A stretch of 64,000 nt of DNA from Candidatus Altimarinota bacterium (GTDB taxonomy: Bacteria > Patescibacteriota > Gracilibacteria > BD1-5 > UBA6164): assembly GCA_028698305.1 (NCBI GenBank), contig JAQVDN010000001.1, forward strand, positions 248,001-312,000, read 5' to 3'. The translations under genes and the position numbers were made by a program. This document shows, in pieces, positions 31,313-41,567 of the stretch; positions within the stretch are counted from its first letter, which is position 1; each line of letters begins with the position of its first letter. Below the pieces are notes generated by a model. The model saw nothing but the letters and a program-made list of their open reading frames with translations, was not told the origin of the DNA and did no database searches.

Positions 31313-32122
31313 ATGAAAACATACGATAAATTTCTTGATTATTATGAAGAAGTTGTTAGATGAATAAATAGTCCACTAGAAGATGAAGTAGAATTTTTAA
31401 AAGAAGATTGTATAAGGGAGTATAATAGTGAAGCCAAAACTATTTTAGAAGTTGCTTGTGGAACTTGAAGTGTAGCAAAAGAATTTATAAAAGCAGGTTA
31501 TGAAGTAACAGGTTTAGATATAAATGAAAATATGCTAAAAAAAGCAGAAGCTCTTCTTAACCCACCCCTAACCCCTCCCTCAAATCATGGAGGGGGAAAA
31601 AAAGTAGAACTCATATTGTGAGATATGACAAATTTTGATTTATGAAAAACTTTTGATGTTGTACTTTGTAATTATAATTCTATTTGTCATTTACTTACTT
31701 GGCAAGAGTGGCAAGATTTCTTTGCTATGGCTCATAAACATTTAAATAAAAATGGTATTTTAATTTTTGACATAAATACACTTTTTGAATTTGAAAGTAT
31801 AACTCGTGATTTTGCACAATTTTATACTTTTGGAGATGATGTAGTTTGTCTTGAAATGTTCAAAAAACCATCTCATTTTGAATGGCTTATAAAGATATTT
31901 AGTCATAAAAAAGTCCCTCACCCTAACCCTCTCCCAGAGGGCGAGGGGAATAATTTATATGAACTTATAACAGAAGTAGTAAAAGAAAATTCTTTTCCTA
32001 TTTCAAAGATAGAAAAAGAATTAAAAGCTACTTGATTTAAATTACTTGAAAAAGTAGATTATCATTATGGGCAAGTTAGTGCTGAGAGTGAAAGAGTGTA
32101 TTTTATATCAAAAAAATCTTAG
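31313..32122 (+). CDS. SAM-dependent methyltransferase with two palindromic-element inserts
   Basis: 269 residues. Class I methyltransferase core: motif I ILEVACGTGSVAKEF (residue ~44), acidic end of strand 2 VTGLDINENML, motif around DVVLCNYNSICHLL. Two segments have foreign composition. One encodes NPPLTPPSNHGGGK between the helix after LDINENMLKKAEAL and the strand VELILGDM. The other encodes VPHPNPLPEGEGNN in the C-terminal half. Both are Pro/Gly-rich and in frame, so the gene stays open. The substrate is unknown. Confidence 0.85.
31559..31600. repeat. GC-rich palindromic insert 1 within the methyltransferase
   Basis: C-rich left half with CCCCTAACCCCTCC and G-rich right half GGAGGGGG form a hairpin. 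It has very high G+C in a gene that is otherwise about 30%. It adds ~14 in-frame codons at a surface loop of the fold. Confidence 0.75.
31913..31951. repeat. GC-rich palindromic insert 2 within the methyltransferase
   Basis: CCCTCACCCTAACCCTCTCCC followed after AGA by GGGCGAGGGG. It shares the CACCC(C)TAACCC core with insert 1. Translated in frame it gives PHPNPLPEGEG. Confidence 0.78.
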
Positions 32123-32141
32123 GAATTTCCTAAGATTTTTT
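32112..32141. terminator. Bidirectional terminator between the methyltransferase and sixA-like gene
   Basis: AAAAATCTTAGG / CCTAAGATTTTT around AATT. Each arm contains the TAG stop of one of the two convergent genes; both proteins end in Lys-Ser. Confidence 0.8.
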
Positions 32142-32636
32142 ATTTGGATTTATAAAAAAACTCAATTCTCATCTCATTTCTTCTACATCTGCCCAAGATT
32201 TTGTATCAAAATCTATGATTGCAGTAGATAGAGTATCCATACCTATATTTTCATTTTTTGTAAAATATCTAATTAGTCTAGTCATAAAAGGGTTGTGTCA
32301 TACTATGATGGCAACATTTTTTTTATTATCTATTTTTGTAAATAAATTTAAGTAATAATTTAGATTTTCATCCATATGATGTTCATAAATTCACTTATCA
32401 TAGATTATTTTTTCATTTTCACAATCAAGTTGTTCCCAAAGACCTTCTAGAGTTTCTCTTGTTCTTTTTGCATCACTACAAAAGATAATATCTGATTTTA
32501 GTTTTAGTTTTTTAAGTATTTTTTGCATAAAAATAACTTCATTGTTTCACTCTTCACTAAGAGGTCTATCAAAATCTATCATATCAGTATTTTTGAAACC
32601 AGATTTTGCATGACGAACTAGGATTATAGTTTTCAT
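32130..32636 (-). CDS. SixA-like histidine phosphatase
   Basis: 168 residues of the histidine phosphatase superfamily. The N-terminal ILVRHAKSGF carries the phosphate-accepting His, followed by DFDRPLSEEG; the second active-site His is in IIVGHNPFM near residue 115. RHAKS and short length match SixA, a phosphohistidine phosphatase. It is convergent with the methyltransferase. Confidence 0.85.
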
Positions 32637-32743
32637 ATATTATAATTAAGATTTAATTATTTTTTATAATATTTATTTATTATTATATTGCAATTCGCAG
32701 CAAAAAATTATAATTAAATTAAAGTATTTTTAACTTAAAAAAT

Positions 32744-33253
32744 ATGATGTACGAAAACATAAAAAAAATTCTAAAAGAAAGGGAAATTATTTTTGATGAG
32801 ATAGAACATTGTGAATCTCAAAGTTGCGATGACTCAAAGAGATTTAGGGCTGAAGCATGACTTGATTGAATAGGTAGTAAAAATATAGTTTTTCATGCTA
32901 AGTGACAATATTATCTTGTTACTACAATTTGAGATAAGGAAATAAAAGCTAGAAGATTTAAAAAAGAGTTTGGTACAAAAGACATCAGATTTGCATACCA
33001 GGAAGAGATTACAAGCTTACTTTGAGCAACTATTTGAAGTATTCCACCATTTGGATTTGAAAACAAAACTATAAAAATATTTGTTGATAAAGAAATTTTT
33101 ACACATGAATATTTTATGTTTAATCCTGGAGTTTCTACAAAAACAATTAGAATTAAAACATCTGATTTAAAAGAAATTTATATATCTCTACAAAATCAAA
33201 TTAAAATTTTTGAATTTTTGGAAGAGGAAACTATATTTGAAGAATTAGCTTAA
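32744..33253 (+). CDS. YbaK/ProX-type aminoacyl-tRNA deacylase-like protein
   Basis: 169 residues. The layout fits the YbaK/EbsC/ProX editing domain: SKRFRAEAGLDGIGSKNIVF (substrate loop), a Lys-containing strand, and the C-terminal GSIPPFGF that lines the active site. These proteins hydrolyse mischarged tRNAs. A second ATG lies one codon downstream. The following membrane-protein gene starts 17 bases later. Confidence 0.8.
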
Positions 33254-33270
33254 TATTTAAATAAAAAAAT

Positions 33271-34629
33271 ATGAATGTAGATATTATATTACAATTACTA
33301 CTTGCTATGTGACTTGGTGCTCTTGTTTGAATGGAAAGATGAATAAATGAAAAAACTAAACTACTTAGTAAATCATCTATTTCATTTTGAGACATAAGAA
33401 CATTTTCACTTTTGTCTTTACTTTGAGCTATGAGTATTTGGTTAACTATGGATTCAAGTAATATTTTCTTTATAGCTTGAACTCTTTTTATAATATGACT
33501 TTTTATAGTAGTTTATTATTCTTATAGTATTTATAAAGAAAAACAATTTGGTTTAACTACAGAACTTGCTTCAATTGTTACATTTTTTCTTTGAGTTTTT
33601 GTCATGCTTGGTTATGTTCAAATAGCTATAATTATGTCTATTGTTTTGACATTTTTACTTTCGTCTAAAGGTTTAATTGATAGGATACTTGAAAAAGTAA
33701 GCAGAGAAGAGCTTAACAATACTATAAAATTTGCAGTTATATCAATAGTTGTATTACCACTTTTACCAAATGAAAAATTTTCTATTAGTGATATTTTAAC
33801 TTATATTTGATATACAAATCCATTAAATAACTCTATTTTAAATTTAGATTTTTTAAATTTTTATTGAATCTGGTTTTTCGTAGTTCTGATGTCAGCAATA
33901 TCATATGCTTGATATATAATGAGTAGAGTTATAGGAGAAAAATGAAGTATTTTGGCAAGTTGAGCAATTGGATGACTTGTTTCAAGTACAGCAGTTACCG
34001 CAAGTATGTCAGAATCAAGTAAAAAAGATTTAAAAAATACTTCTATGTATGTAGTTTCAACTCTTCTTGCTTCAACAATAATGTTTGTAAGAGTGATAAT
34101 AATAGTTTTATTTTTTAATATAAATATGCTTTCTTCAATTATTTACCCAAGTTTATTTATGCTTTTAGGTATGATTTTATATATGGTTTATTTCTATTTT
34201 AGTTCAAAAGATAGAGATTTACATATAGAAAATCTAAATTTTGAAGAAAAAAAATATAGTAGCCCATTTAGTATAGTTCCAGCATTAAAATTTGCATCAT
34301 TTGTTGTGTTTATTAAATTTGTAGCTTGAGTTTGAGCACTTTATAAAGATGTTTGGTGAGATTATTTTTTCTATATATTATGAATTATATCTTGACTTGC
34401 TGATGTTGATGCTATAAGTCAAACAATGGCAGTTGATTCAATTGATTGAAAAGTAGGTTTAGAAATAGCTGCAATGACTATAATAATAGCTGTTATTTCA
34501 AATAATTTAGTTAAATGATCTATTGCTATGAAATTTTGAGAAAAGAAATTTGGTTTTGCAGTTATGATGTGATTTGTAGTTTCAATGATTATGTGAATTG
34601 TTGGTATGGTATTTTTAAAAATTACATAA
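33271..34629 (+). CDS. MgtC/DUF4010-family membrane protein
   Basis: 452 residues with about twelve membrane spans. The N-terminal part is MgtC-like (LLLAMGLGALVGMERGINEK, and DIRTFSLLSLLGAMS). The C-terminal part matches DUF4010 (GAIGGLVSSTAVTASMSES, SGLADVDAISQTMA). Members are thought to be transporters or regulators of metal homeostasis; direct function is unproven. Many of its membrane glycines are TGA. Confidence 0.85.
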
Positions 34630-34662
34630 AAAAAAGTTCTAGATTTTCTAGAACTTTTTTTT
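34629..34662 (+). terminator. Terminator of the MgtC/DUF4010 gene
   Basis: AAAAAGTTCTAG / CTAGAACTTTTT with an ATTTT-type loop and a long T run. Confidence 0.8.
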
Positions 34663-34699
34663 ATTTTTGTAAAATATTTTATGTACTTTTGTGAAAAAT

Positions 34700-35054
34700 C
34701 TTCCTACTTTTGTAAATATATGTGTACTTTTGTGACCAAAAAGTACCAAAAGTGCTTAAGAGTTCGAACTTTCGCAGATAATTGATTTAAGTTTTACCTC
34801 TCGTATTACGGCGAAATCTCACCCTTAAGAATCCCATTGATACATATCGAAAAATTATTTTTTTATATAATTATATTGCAATATTTTATTTTAATGTTTT
34901 CAAAAAATAAATAATATAAAACAAAAAACTTCTAGAAATATCCAGGGGTCTTAGGGGTTGAGATAGTGATTACTTGCCGTAAGTGATAAAATTTAGCAAG
35001 CTAGTTCGAAAACCCCTAAAACTTTTGCTACCTTTTGGTTACAAAAGTAGGAAG
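34700..35054. mobile_element. MITE-like noncoding element with 16-bp terminal inverted repeats
   Basis: This 485-base gene-free stretch (34665-35149) holds no credible ORF. CTTCCTACTTTTGTAA (34700-34715) and its exact reverse complement (35039-35054) bound about 355 bp. Related shorter motifs (ACTTTTGTGACCAAAA, TTGGTTACAAAA) lie just inside and outside the ends. An inner pair TTAGGGGTT / AACCCCTAA adds further symmetry. Nothing encodes a transposase, so movement would need help in trans. Confidence 0.5.
34752..34860. repeat. Dispersed noncoding repeat, copy 1
   Basis: It shares blocks with 39237-39395: TTAAGAG, AACTTTCGCA, TAAGTTTTA-CTCTCGT, GCGAAAT and a terminal AATCCCATTGATACATATC. Composition is richer in G+C than the surroundings. 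No ORF is conserved between copies. Confidence 0.7.
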
Positions 35055-35149
35055 ACTTTTTTGGTTACAAAAATAGGAGTGGTTTTTCTTTTGCCTTTAA
35101 TCATATTTAAACTATAATCAATCAAAATTAATTTTTAAATAAAAAATAA

Positions 35150-36256
35150 ATGAAATTTGTATTATCAACAATTGCTTGAGTAGAAAGTATAGCAAAAAAA
35201 GAAATAGAAAAACAATGAGGAGTTATAGAAGAAACTATAGATAGACTTATAACTTTTTCTTGATGAATTGAACTTATTCCTAGAATAAATCTATGGTCTA
35301 GAGTATGAAATAAAATGTATATTTTACTTGCTGAAAAAGACAATGTTAGAGATTTTGATAGTTTATTTGATTTGATAAAAAATATATCTTGGAAAAATTA
35401 TTTTAAAAAAGATTTTCCAATTGTAGTTAAGTCAAATTCTACTAGAAGTGAACTTTTTGCTGAAAGAACTATTCAAAGTCTTGCAAAAAAAGCTATTATT
35501 AAATCTAGAGTTTGAGAAAATTGAGTTGTAAATGAAGATACTTCTTTAGAAAAAATGGAAATATTAGTTTTACTTATAGACAACAAAGCTCGTATCTTAT
35601 TAAATACTTCTTGAAATGCTCTTCACATGAGATGATATAGAGAAAAGTCTTGAGATGCACCAATTAAAGAATCACTTGCAGCAGCTTTGGTATTGTTATC
35701 TGGTTGGAAATTTAAAGAGCCATTTTATGATGTATTTTGTGGTTCAGGAACTATAGCAATTGAAGCACTTATGATTGCTAAAAATATTGCTCCAGGTTTA
35801 AAAAGAAAATTTGCATTTGAAAAACTATGACTTGTAAATAGTGAAATCACAGAAAATGAAAGAGCTTTGGCTCGTAAAAAAGAATTTGCTTGAGAGTATA
35901 TTATCAAAGCAAGTGATATAGATCCAGAAATGATATCTTTAGCTCAAAATAATGCTAGGATAGCTTGATTATGATGAGAAATAAATTTTGAAGTTAGAGA
36001 TTTTAGAGAATACTTAGATAAAAAAATAAATTGAACACTTGTTTCAAATCCACCATATTGAGAAAGACTTAAAGATGAAAATCTTAAATCTGTTTACAAT
36101 GACGTAGATAAATTATTTAGATTAAATCCAGACTTAAATGGTTGAATTATTTCAAGTTTTATGGAATTTGATAATTTGATTAAAAAAGATACATATAAAA
36201 AAAGAAAACTTTATAATTGAGGTGAAATGTGTTATTTTTGGAAGAAAAATATATAA
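35150..36256 (+). CDS. RlmL/TrmN-like THUMP-domain RNA methyltransferase
   Basis: 368 residues. A THUMP RNA-binding domain (residues ~1-165) precedes a class I methyltransferase domain. The target loop reads [20 protein letters not shown], the SAM motif is [19 protein letters not shown], and the catalytic motif is VSNPPYGERL. This arrangement matches N2-guanine methyltransferases of 23S rRNA (RlmL N-terminal half). The rhodanese-like gene follows after 15 bases. Confidence 0.9.
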
Positions 36257-36271
36257 TTTTATTTTAAAAAA

Positions 36272-36607
36272 ATGGCAGAAATAGGTAGACTTTTTCCTAA
36301 GGATTTTGATGAAAAATTAAAAACATGAGAATATATTTTGGTAGATTTTAGAACAATAGAAGAAAAAGAGTATTATTGATATATTGAGTGAACACATTTT
36401 TTATTTGATGTATATAGACCTGAAATAGTTTCTCAAATTGCTTCACTTGATAAAACAAAAAAATATCTCATTTATTGTTTTCATTGAAATAGAACTCAAA
36501 GTGTTTTAGCTTATATGAGCGAAAATAATTTTACTCATGTTTATGACCTCATTTGATGAATAGAATACTGGGAAAATTATGGATATAAATTAATAAAAGA
36601 TAAGTAA
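36272..36607 (+). CDS. Single-domain rhodanese-like protein
   Basis: 111 residues. The rhodanese loop reads YCFHGNRTQSVLAYM near residue 75 with the catalytic Cys present; YILVDFRTIEEKEYYGYI is the N-terminal signature. It may move sulfur or act as a thiol carrier. No Fe-S or tRNA thiolation gene is adjacent. Confidence 0.85.
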
Positions 36608-36680
36608 TATATTCTTAAATATTTCTTAATTATTCTTTTTATTATAAGTGAATTAATCTTATCTTCTAATTTCTAAAATT

Positions 36681-37256
36681 ATGATAATTAAATATTTAAA
36701 ATATATTAAATATGTTATTTTATCAATAAGTTTATTTAGTTTATTTGTTTTTTTTGATCCTAGAAGTTATAAAGAACTTTGATCTTTTTCATGGTTTTTA
36801 CTTCTAGTTGTTTTGTTTATTCGTCCTTTTAGAGACATTTTTCCTAAGTTTAAGATATTTAATACTATAATGATTTTCAGAAGGGAATTATGAATTTTGG
36901 CATGAATATTTTGAATTATGCATTGAGTTTGATATTTTTTAGAAAAAGAATGATTTACACTTATATTTTCTCAAGAAACTTGGACATTATCATCATATAT
37001 CTGATGGTGAATGATTGCTTGAATTGTATCTTTACCGCTTTTGTTTACATCTAATAATTTTTCTTTAAAAAAAATATGATTTAAAAATTGGAAATTGATT
37101 CAAAGATTATCATATCTTATGTTTTTCTTTGCTGCAATTCATATAGGTATGATTCATAATTGAGAAAATCTTTTTGCTATGATTTTTATAATAATCATAT
37201 ATATAATTGTTTATGTTTTAGCAGAAAAAACTAAAAAAAATAAAACATCTGTTTAG
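36681..37256 (+). CDS. Ferric-reductase/MsrQ-like heme membrane protein
   Basis: 191 residues, about six spans. RRELGILAGIFGIMHGVGYF and RLSYLMFFFAAIHIGMIH carry the paired histidines expected of the ferric-reductase-like transmembrane domain (as in MsrQ), which binds heme and passes electrons across the membrane. No MsrP partner is adjacent. Its stop lies in a terminator hairpin. Confidence 0.72.
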
Positions 37257-37270
37257 ATGTTTTATTTTTT
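37241..37270 (+). terminator. Terminator of the ferric-reductase-like gene
   Basis: TAAAACATCT / AGATGTTTTA hairpin around GTTT, followed by a T run; it contains the TAG stop. Confidence 0.75.
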
Positions 37271-37332
37271 TGACATTCAATAATATTTATTTATATTATA
37301 TAAAATATGTTAATATATATAATATTTATGAT

Positions 37333-37833
37333 ATGGAAAATCAAGCAGAATTTTATTCTTGAAATAATACTGAAATAAATGAATTTTTATTATTTGTAAT
37401 AAATGATATTTTGATTTTATCAAAGGAAATAGAATGGTTATCGGATTGAATAAAAAAAGATGATACGAAAGTTATTTCAATAACAGTGAAATGAAAATCA
37501 TATTCATTTTGTGAATTATCAAATTATTTTTATGAAAGAGATTTTTTAGATATTCCATATGATTATGTTAATAAATTGTATAAATTACTTTTAGAATTAA
37601 GGGTATTATGAAAAAAAATAGAGTCTTTAAGTGATAAAGACAAAATCTCTATTCTAGATTTTGTTTTAGAAATGATTGCATCTCGTGAAAAAAAAATTGG
37701 AGAAGATTTTTCTTTCCCACAAAATTATAAGGATATGATTATGATAGAACTTTGACTTGATATCGTTGATAAAGTTTGAGATGCTACAAATGAAACATTG
37801 GCATTATTAGAAGTTATTATGATGAAAAGATAG
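37333..37833 (+). CDS. Hypothetical cytosolic protein (166 aa)
   Basis: 166 residues, unrecognised. No signal peptide or membrane segment; predicted mostly helical and acidic. It has its own terminator and no obvious partner gene. Confidence 0.65.
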
Positions 37834-37856
37834 AAAAATTATTTTTCTATCTTTTT
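37825..37856 (+). terminator. Terminator of the 166-aa gene
   Basis: AAAAGATAGAAAAA / TTTTCTATCTTTTT hairpin containing the stop codon. Confidence 0.75.
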
Positions 37857-37935
37857 ATTTAAAACATAATATAAAAATTTGTAAAGTGTAAAGATATATG
37901 TTAAAATTATGTAAATATATCAATTATTTTAAATT

Positions 37936-38538
37936 ATGTTTGAAAGAGTAAATATCTTTTGGGAAATTATATGACTTATAGCATTATTTTTCAATGTGGT
38001 TTCTTATACTGAAAAAAATGATAGGATGCTTTTTATTATGCTTGCTATATGTTCATTTTTTTATGGATTACATTTTCTATGACTTGGATTATTAACTGCA
38101 TCTGTCATAAATTTTTTTGATGTTTTTAAAAATTTAATAGTTATAAAATACAAAAAAAATTTATATTTATTTATAAGTTTTGTAATAGTTTATCTGATTA
38201 TATGATATAAAACTGCAAATGGGGAAGTATTGTCATATTTACTAACTTTTTGATCTATTTTATCACTTTATGCAGCATTTTATTTTACTTGAATTTCTCT
38301 TAGAATTGTATATTTAATTGCTACTTTTATATATTTGATATATAGTATAGTATGAAATTCTATTTCTGGGATACTTACTTCCATTATTTTTATATTTGTA
38401 TTATCAAGTTCAATTTATATCTTGTACAAAAGAAGATGATTTTGGTGAAAAGTTAGGTATTATAAATATTTGTTACACAAAAAGTGGATAAGATTATTTT
38501 CTTCTAAGTATAGAAGGCTTAAATTTTTAAGATATTAA
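37936..38538 (+). CDS. YgjV-like inner membrane protein
   Basis: 200 residues with about seven spans. The start, IIGLIALFFNVVSYTEKN followed by FFYGLHFLGLGLLTAS, matches the YgjV family, found widely in bacteria and of unknown function. The C-terminal tail is very basic (KVRYYKYLLHKKWIRLF). Confidence 0.72.
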
Positions 38539-38569
38539 AAAAACAAGAATTTTAAATTCTTGTTTTTTT
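38535..38569. terminator. Bidirectional terminator between ygjV-like and relE-like genes
   Basis: AAAAAACAAGAATTT / AAATTCTTGTTTTTT between two convergent stops. Confidence 0.8.
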
Positions 38570-38570
38570 G

Positions 38571-38828
38571 TTATTTATAAATATCTCATCTACTATCTGC
38601 ATCATAAAAATATATCAAGATTTGATTTTCAATAACTTCATATAAAAATCTATATTTTCAGATTCTTAATCTAAAATGATTTTTCATTCATTTTATAGGT
38701 TTTATATCAAGATTATTTTCAAAAGGAGATTCTTTTATTATTTCTAAGCTTAATATAAATTTTTTAGCAATATCTAGGTGTTTTTCTAAAAATTTATCAA
38801 CTATTTTTCATGTTTTTATTTCGTACAT
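38571..38828 (-). CDS. RelE/ParE-type toxin
   Basis: 85 residues: small, basic, starting MYEIKTGKIVDKFLEKH and ending with KNHFRLRIGKYRFLYEVI and IYFYDADSRGDIYK, the usual RelE/ParE C-terminal strands. RelE toxins cut ribosome-bound mRNA, ParE toxins inhibit gyrase; motifs do not separate them. It lies 2 bases after its antitoxin gene. Confidence 0.82.
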
Positions 38829-38830
38829 AA

Positions 38831-39049
38831 TTACATATATTTAGATTTTAATTCATCTAAAGATAGGGCATTTCATGCTTCTAAGTCTTTTCTAGACTGC
38901 ATATAAGCTTTTTTGTTTTTTGTAGAAAAATTATTCCAATTATCTTCTTTTTCAAGCTTAATTCTTAATTTTCAATTTGTATTTACTTTTTTATAAATAA
39001 GTGACATTTTTTGTCAAAAATTTTCTTTAGTGATAGTTATAGTATTCAT
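38831..39049 (-). CDS. Antitoxin of the RelE-like module
   Basis: 72 residues, charged, upstream of the toxin with a 2-base gap, the standard antitoxin-first order. The N-terminus (MNTITITKENFGQK) resembles Phd/StbD-type beginnings, but a clear DNA-binding fold cannot be assigned. The call rests mainly on position and size. Confidence 0.68.
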
Positions 39050-39186
39050 ATTTTTAAAATTAGATTTTAAATTACTTAAATTATATTTTTTTATTCAAAA
39101 TAATCAAAGCAGAAAAGAAAAAAACTTAAATTCTTATTTTTTTATTTATTTTTACTTTTTTGACTAAAATATACCACACTAAAGTA

Positions 39187-39235
39187 TAAGAAAAATCTAT
39201 AAAAATTTTCAATTTTTATAGATTTTTCTAAAAAG
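39187..39235. repeat. AT-rich hairpin next to dispersed repeat copy 2
   Basis: AAAAATCTATAAAAATT / AATTTTTATAGATTTTT around TTC, a 17-bp perfect stem in the 411-base gene-free stretch 39050-39460. It follows no plus-strand gene and lies upstream of the antitoxin gene. Confidence 0.6.
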
Positions 39236-39236
39236 T

Positions 39237-39395
39237 CTTTAAGAGGAATAACTTTCGCATACAATCTACTAAGTTTTATCTCTCGTTTCACCGCGAAATA
39301 TTCCCCTTACCCTAAAGGATAAGTTCGTTCTACAAATCGTTATCACTCTTTAGAACTCACTTAAAAATCCCATTGATACATATCAAAAAATATTA
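39237..39395. repeat. Dispersed noncoding repeat, copy 2
   Basis: Matches 34752-34860 in blocks and carries about 50 extra bases in the middle. The rest of the 39050-39460 stretch is AT-rich and holds no credible gene. Confidence 0.7.
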
Positions 39396-39460
39396 AATTG
39401 ATTTTAATAATTTTTAAAATAAAATAAATTTATTAGTATTTATTTTATAATTTTTATTTT

Positions 39461-40324
39461 ATGAAAAAAATTATTGTATTTTTTTTATTATTTTCAATTT
39501 TTTCTACTACATTCTCTTATAATCCAACTTATAAAGATGAAAAATCTTTAAAAACTTTATATAAACAAATAGACTTTATATATCAAAATAATCCAAATAA
39601 AATTTTAATTATTAAAAGTAATTTAAATAATATTTTACCTACTTTAAAAAAAGATAATAAAAATAAATATTTTTTATCACAATTAAGTATTTATATAAAT
39701 AGTTTTAATCAGAATAATTTATATGAAGTATTAGATGTTATAGATTGAGATACAATAAAAATTATCTATAATTGAAAAGAGCAAAATATTAGGATGATTT
39801 GAATTGATTCTCCTGAAAATACTACAACTAGATATTGATATACAGAACTTTATTGAAATGAAGCAAAAGAAAAATTAAAAGATTTAATTTGAAATAGTAA
39901 AATAGAAATAGAATTAGATGAAACTCAATGAACTTATGATAAATATGATAGATTATTAGCTTATGTTTTTGTTTCGTGAATAAATTTAAATAAAGAAATG
40001 ATAGAATTATGATATTGAAAAGAATATACATATAATAAAGCATATAAATATCAAAAAGATTTTCAAGCTGCTCAAGAAAATGCTAAAAATGATAAATTAT
40101 GAATATGGTGAGAATTTGATTATTCTGAAAATAGATTAACTGAAACAAAAAATTACAAATTTTATACATCTAGTTATTATACTTCTCATTTATATTATTG
40201 TGAAACAGATAGTTCTTGGGAATGATTATCTAAAAATTATTTAAAAGAATATAATAGTGAACAAGAATTATTAAATGATTTTATTAATAGTTGAAAAGTT
40301 TTAAATAAACCTTGTGAAGAATAA
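39461..40324 (+). CDS. Secreted thermonuclease (SNase-like)
   Basis: 287 residues with a signal peptide (KKIIVFFLLFSIFSTTFS). The nuclease domain spans ~95-215: DVIDGDTIKIIYNG, IRMIGIDSPENTTTRYG, ELDETQGTYDKYDRLLAYVF. The catalytic Arg of IRMIGIDSPE and the Glu/Asp ligands are present. It probably degrades external DNA/RNA for nutrient uptake. Only the first 95 residues are open under the standard code. Confidence 0.9.
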
Positions 40325-40358
40325 AAAAACTTAGAATTTTTAAATTCTAAGTTTTTTT
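40323..40358. terminator. Bidirectional terminator after the nuclease gene
   Basis: AAAAAAACTTAGAATTT / AAATTCTAAGTTTTTTT; each arm holds or touches the stop of a convergent gene. Confidence 0.8.
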
Positions 40359-41517
40359 ATTCTTTGTCTTTAATTTTTGCTACTGTTATTTCTTTTACTA
40401 AATCAATTATTTTATCTATTGGTAAATTTCATTGATTTTTTTCTTCGTAAATAGATTTAAAAACTACATTTGCTATGTTATTATAAAACCTTCACTTTTC
40501 AACTCAATCTCATTTTTCAGCTCTTAATGCCTGAAATCAGTGTATCATAGCAATTTTATTTTGATTTTCAATTCTAAGTTTTTTAGTATTAGAATATTGA
40601 ACTATAGAGAAATAAAGGAAAGAAAAGATAACTATTGATATTGATATTATAATATAATAAGGATTTTCTACTTTTATAATAGAACTTTGATTTTCTCATA
40701 TATTTCATAAATAATATAAGTAATATAGATATCATATTCCATATATCAAAAGTATAGTATTAATTATAGTATTTTTTATATCTTCAAAATTAGGTATAGA
40801 TAAAAATTTTATTTTATTTTTATTTATTTTAAAATTATTATTCTTACTAATCGCATATAATATGTTTAATATTATAAATATAAATGATCAAAAAAACATA
40901 TACATGAATTTTTTTGTTAATTCAGGAAATATTATATCGATAAAAATTATAATATAAAATCATAAAAGAATGAAAAAAACTACTATTGAAATAGTTAACC
41001 ATTTTCTTTCTTCTAGAAAATAATCATTTTTTAAATCCTCAAATCATTCAAGTAACTTGTTTGTTTGAGTTTTAGATGTATTGTTTAATTCTATTTTTAA
41101 ACTTTTATTTTCTTCTTCTAATTTTATTTTTTCTATATATTTATTATAATCTTCGTTTGTTAATATTATGTAATTCTCTAATTGTTCTTTACTAAATTTA
41201 GAATCTCAACTATTATGTGTGCATCATCTAAAATCAGTTCAATATAAATTAGCTCAAGTAAAATCTAATATTGTTATATTTGAATTTTTAAAATCTGCAC
41301 CAGATAAATCTTTGTATCTAAATATATCTTTTAATTTATAGTAATTATTGTATTCTCAATTTATATCTTCAAAATAATCCATAATTGAGAAATCTAAATT
41401 TGAAAAGTCATTACTTCATTCTTTTCAATTTGATCTTTTCCAAATTTGAAAATCTTTTAATTTTTCAAGAACTTCAGTTTCAGTTATAATTTTCAATTCT
41501 TTTTTATTTATTTCCAT
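40357..41517 (-). CDS. Membrane protein with a short pentapeptide-repeat segment
   Basis: 386 residues. The N-terminal part includes pentapeptide-like repeats (DLSGADFKNSN, LDFTGANLYGTDFRG; residues ~70-97), then a coiled coil, then about five spans. The C-terminal cytosolic part reads RAEKGDGVEKGRFYNNIANV. I do not recognise the full architecture. Pentapeptide repeats form a right-handed helix used in protein contacts. Confidence 0.65.
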
Positions 41518-41540
41518 TATTTAAATTTAATTACTAAATA

Positions 41541-41562
41541 AAACCCCTAAAATAAGGGGTTT
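41541..41562 (-). terminator. Terminator of dnaK
   Basis: AAACCCCT / AGGGGTTT with an AAAATA-type loop, just after the dnaK stop. Confidence 0.7.
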
Positions 41563-41567
41563 ATTTC

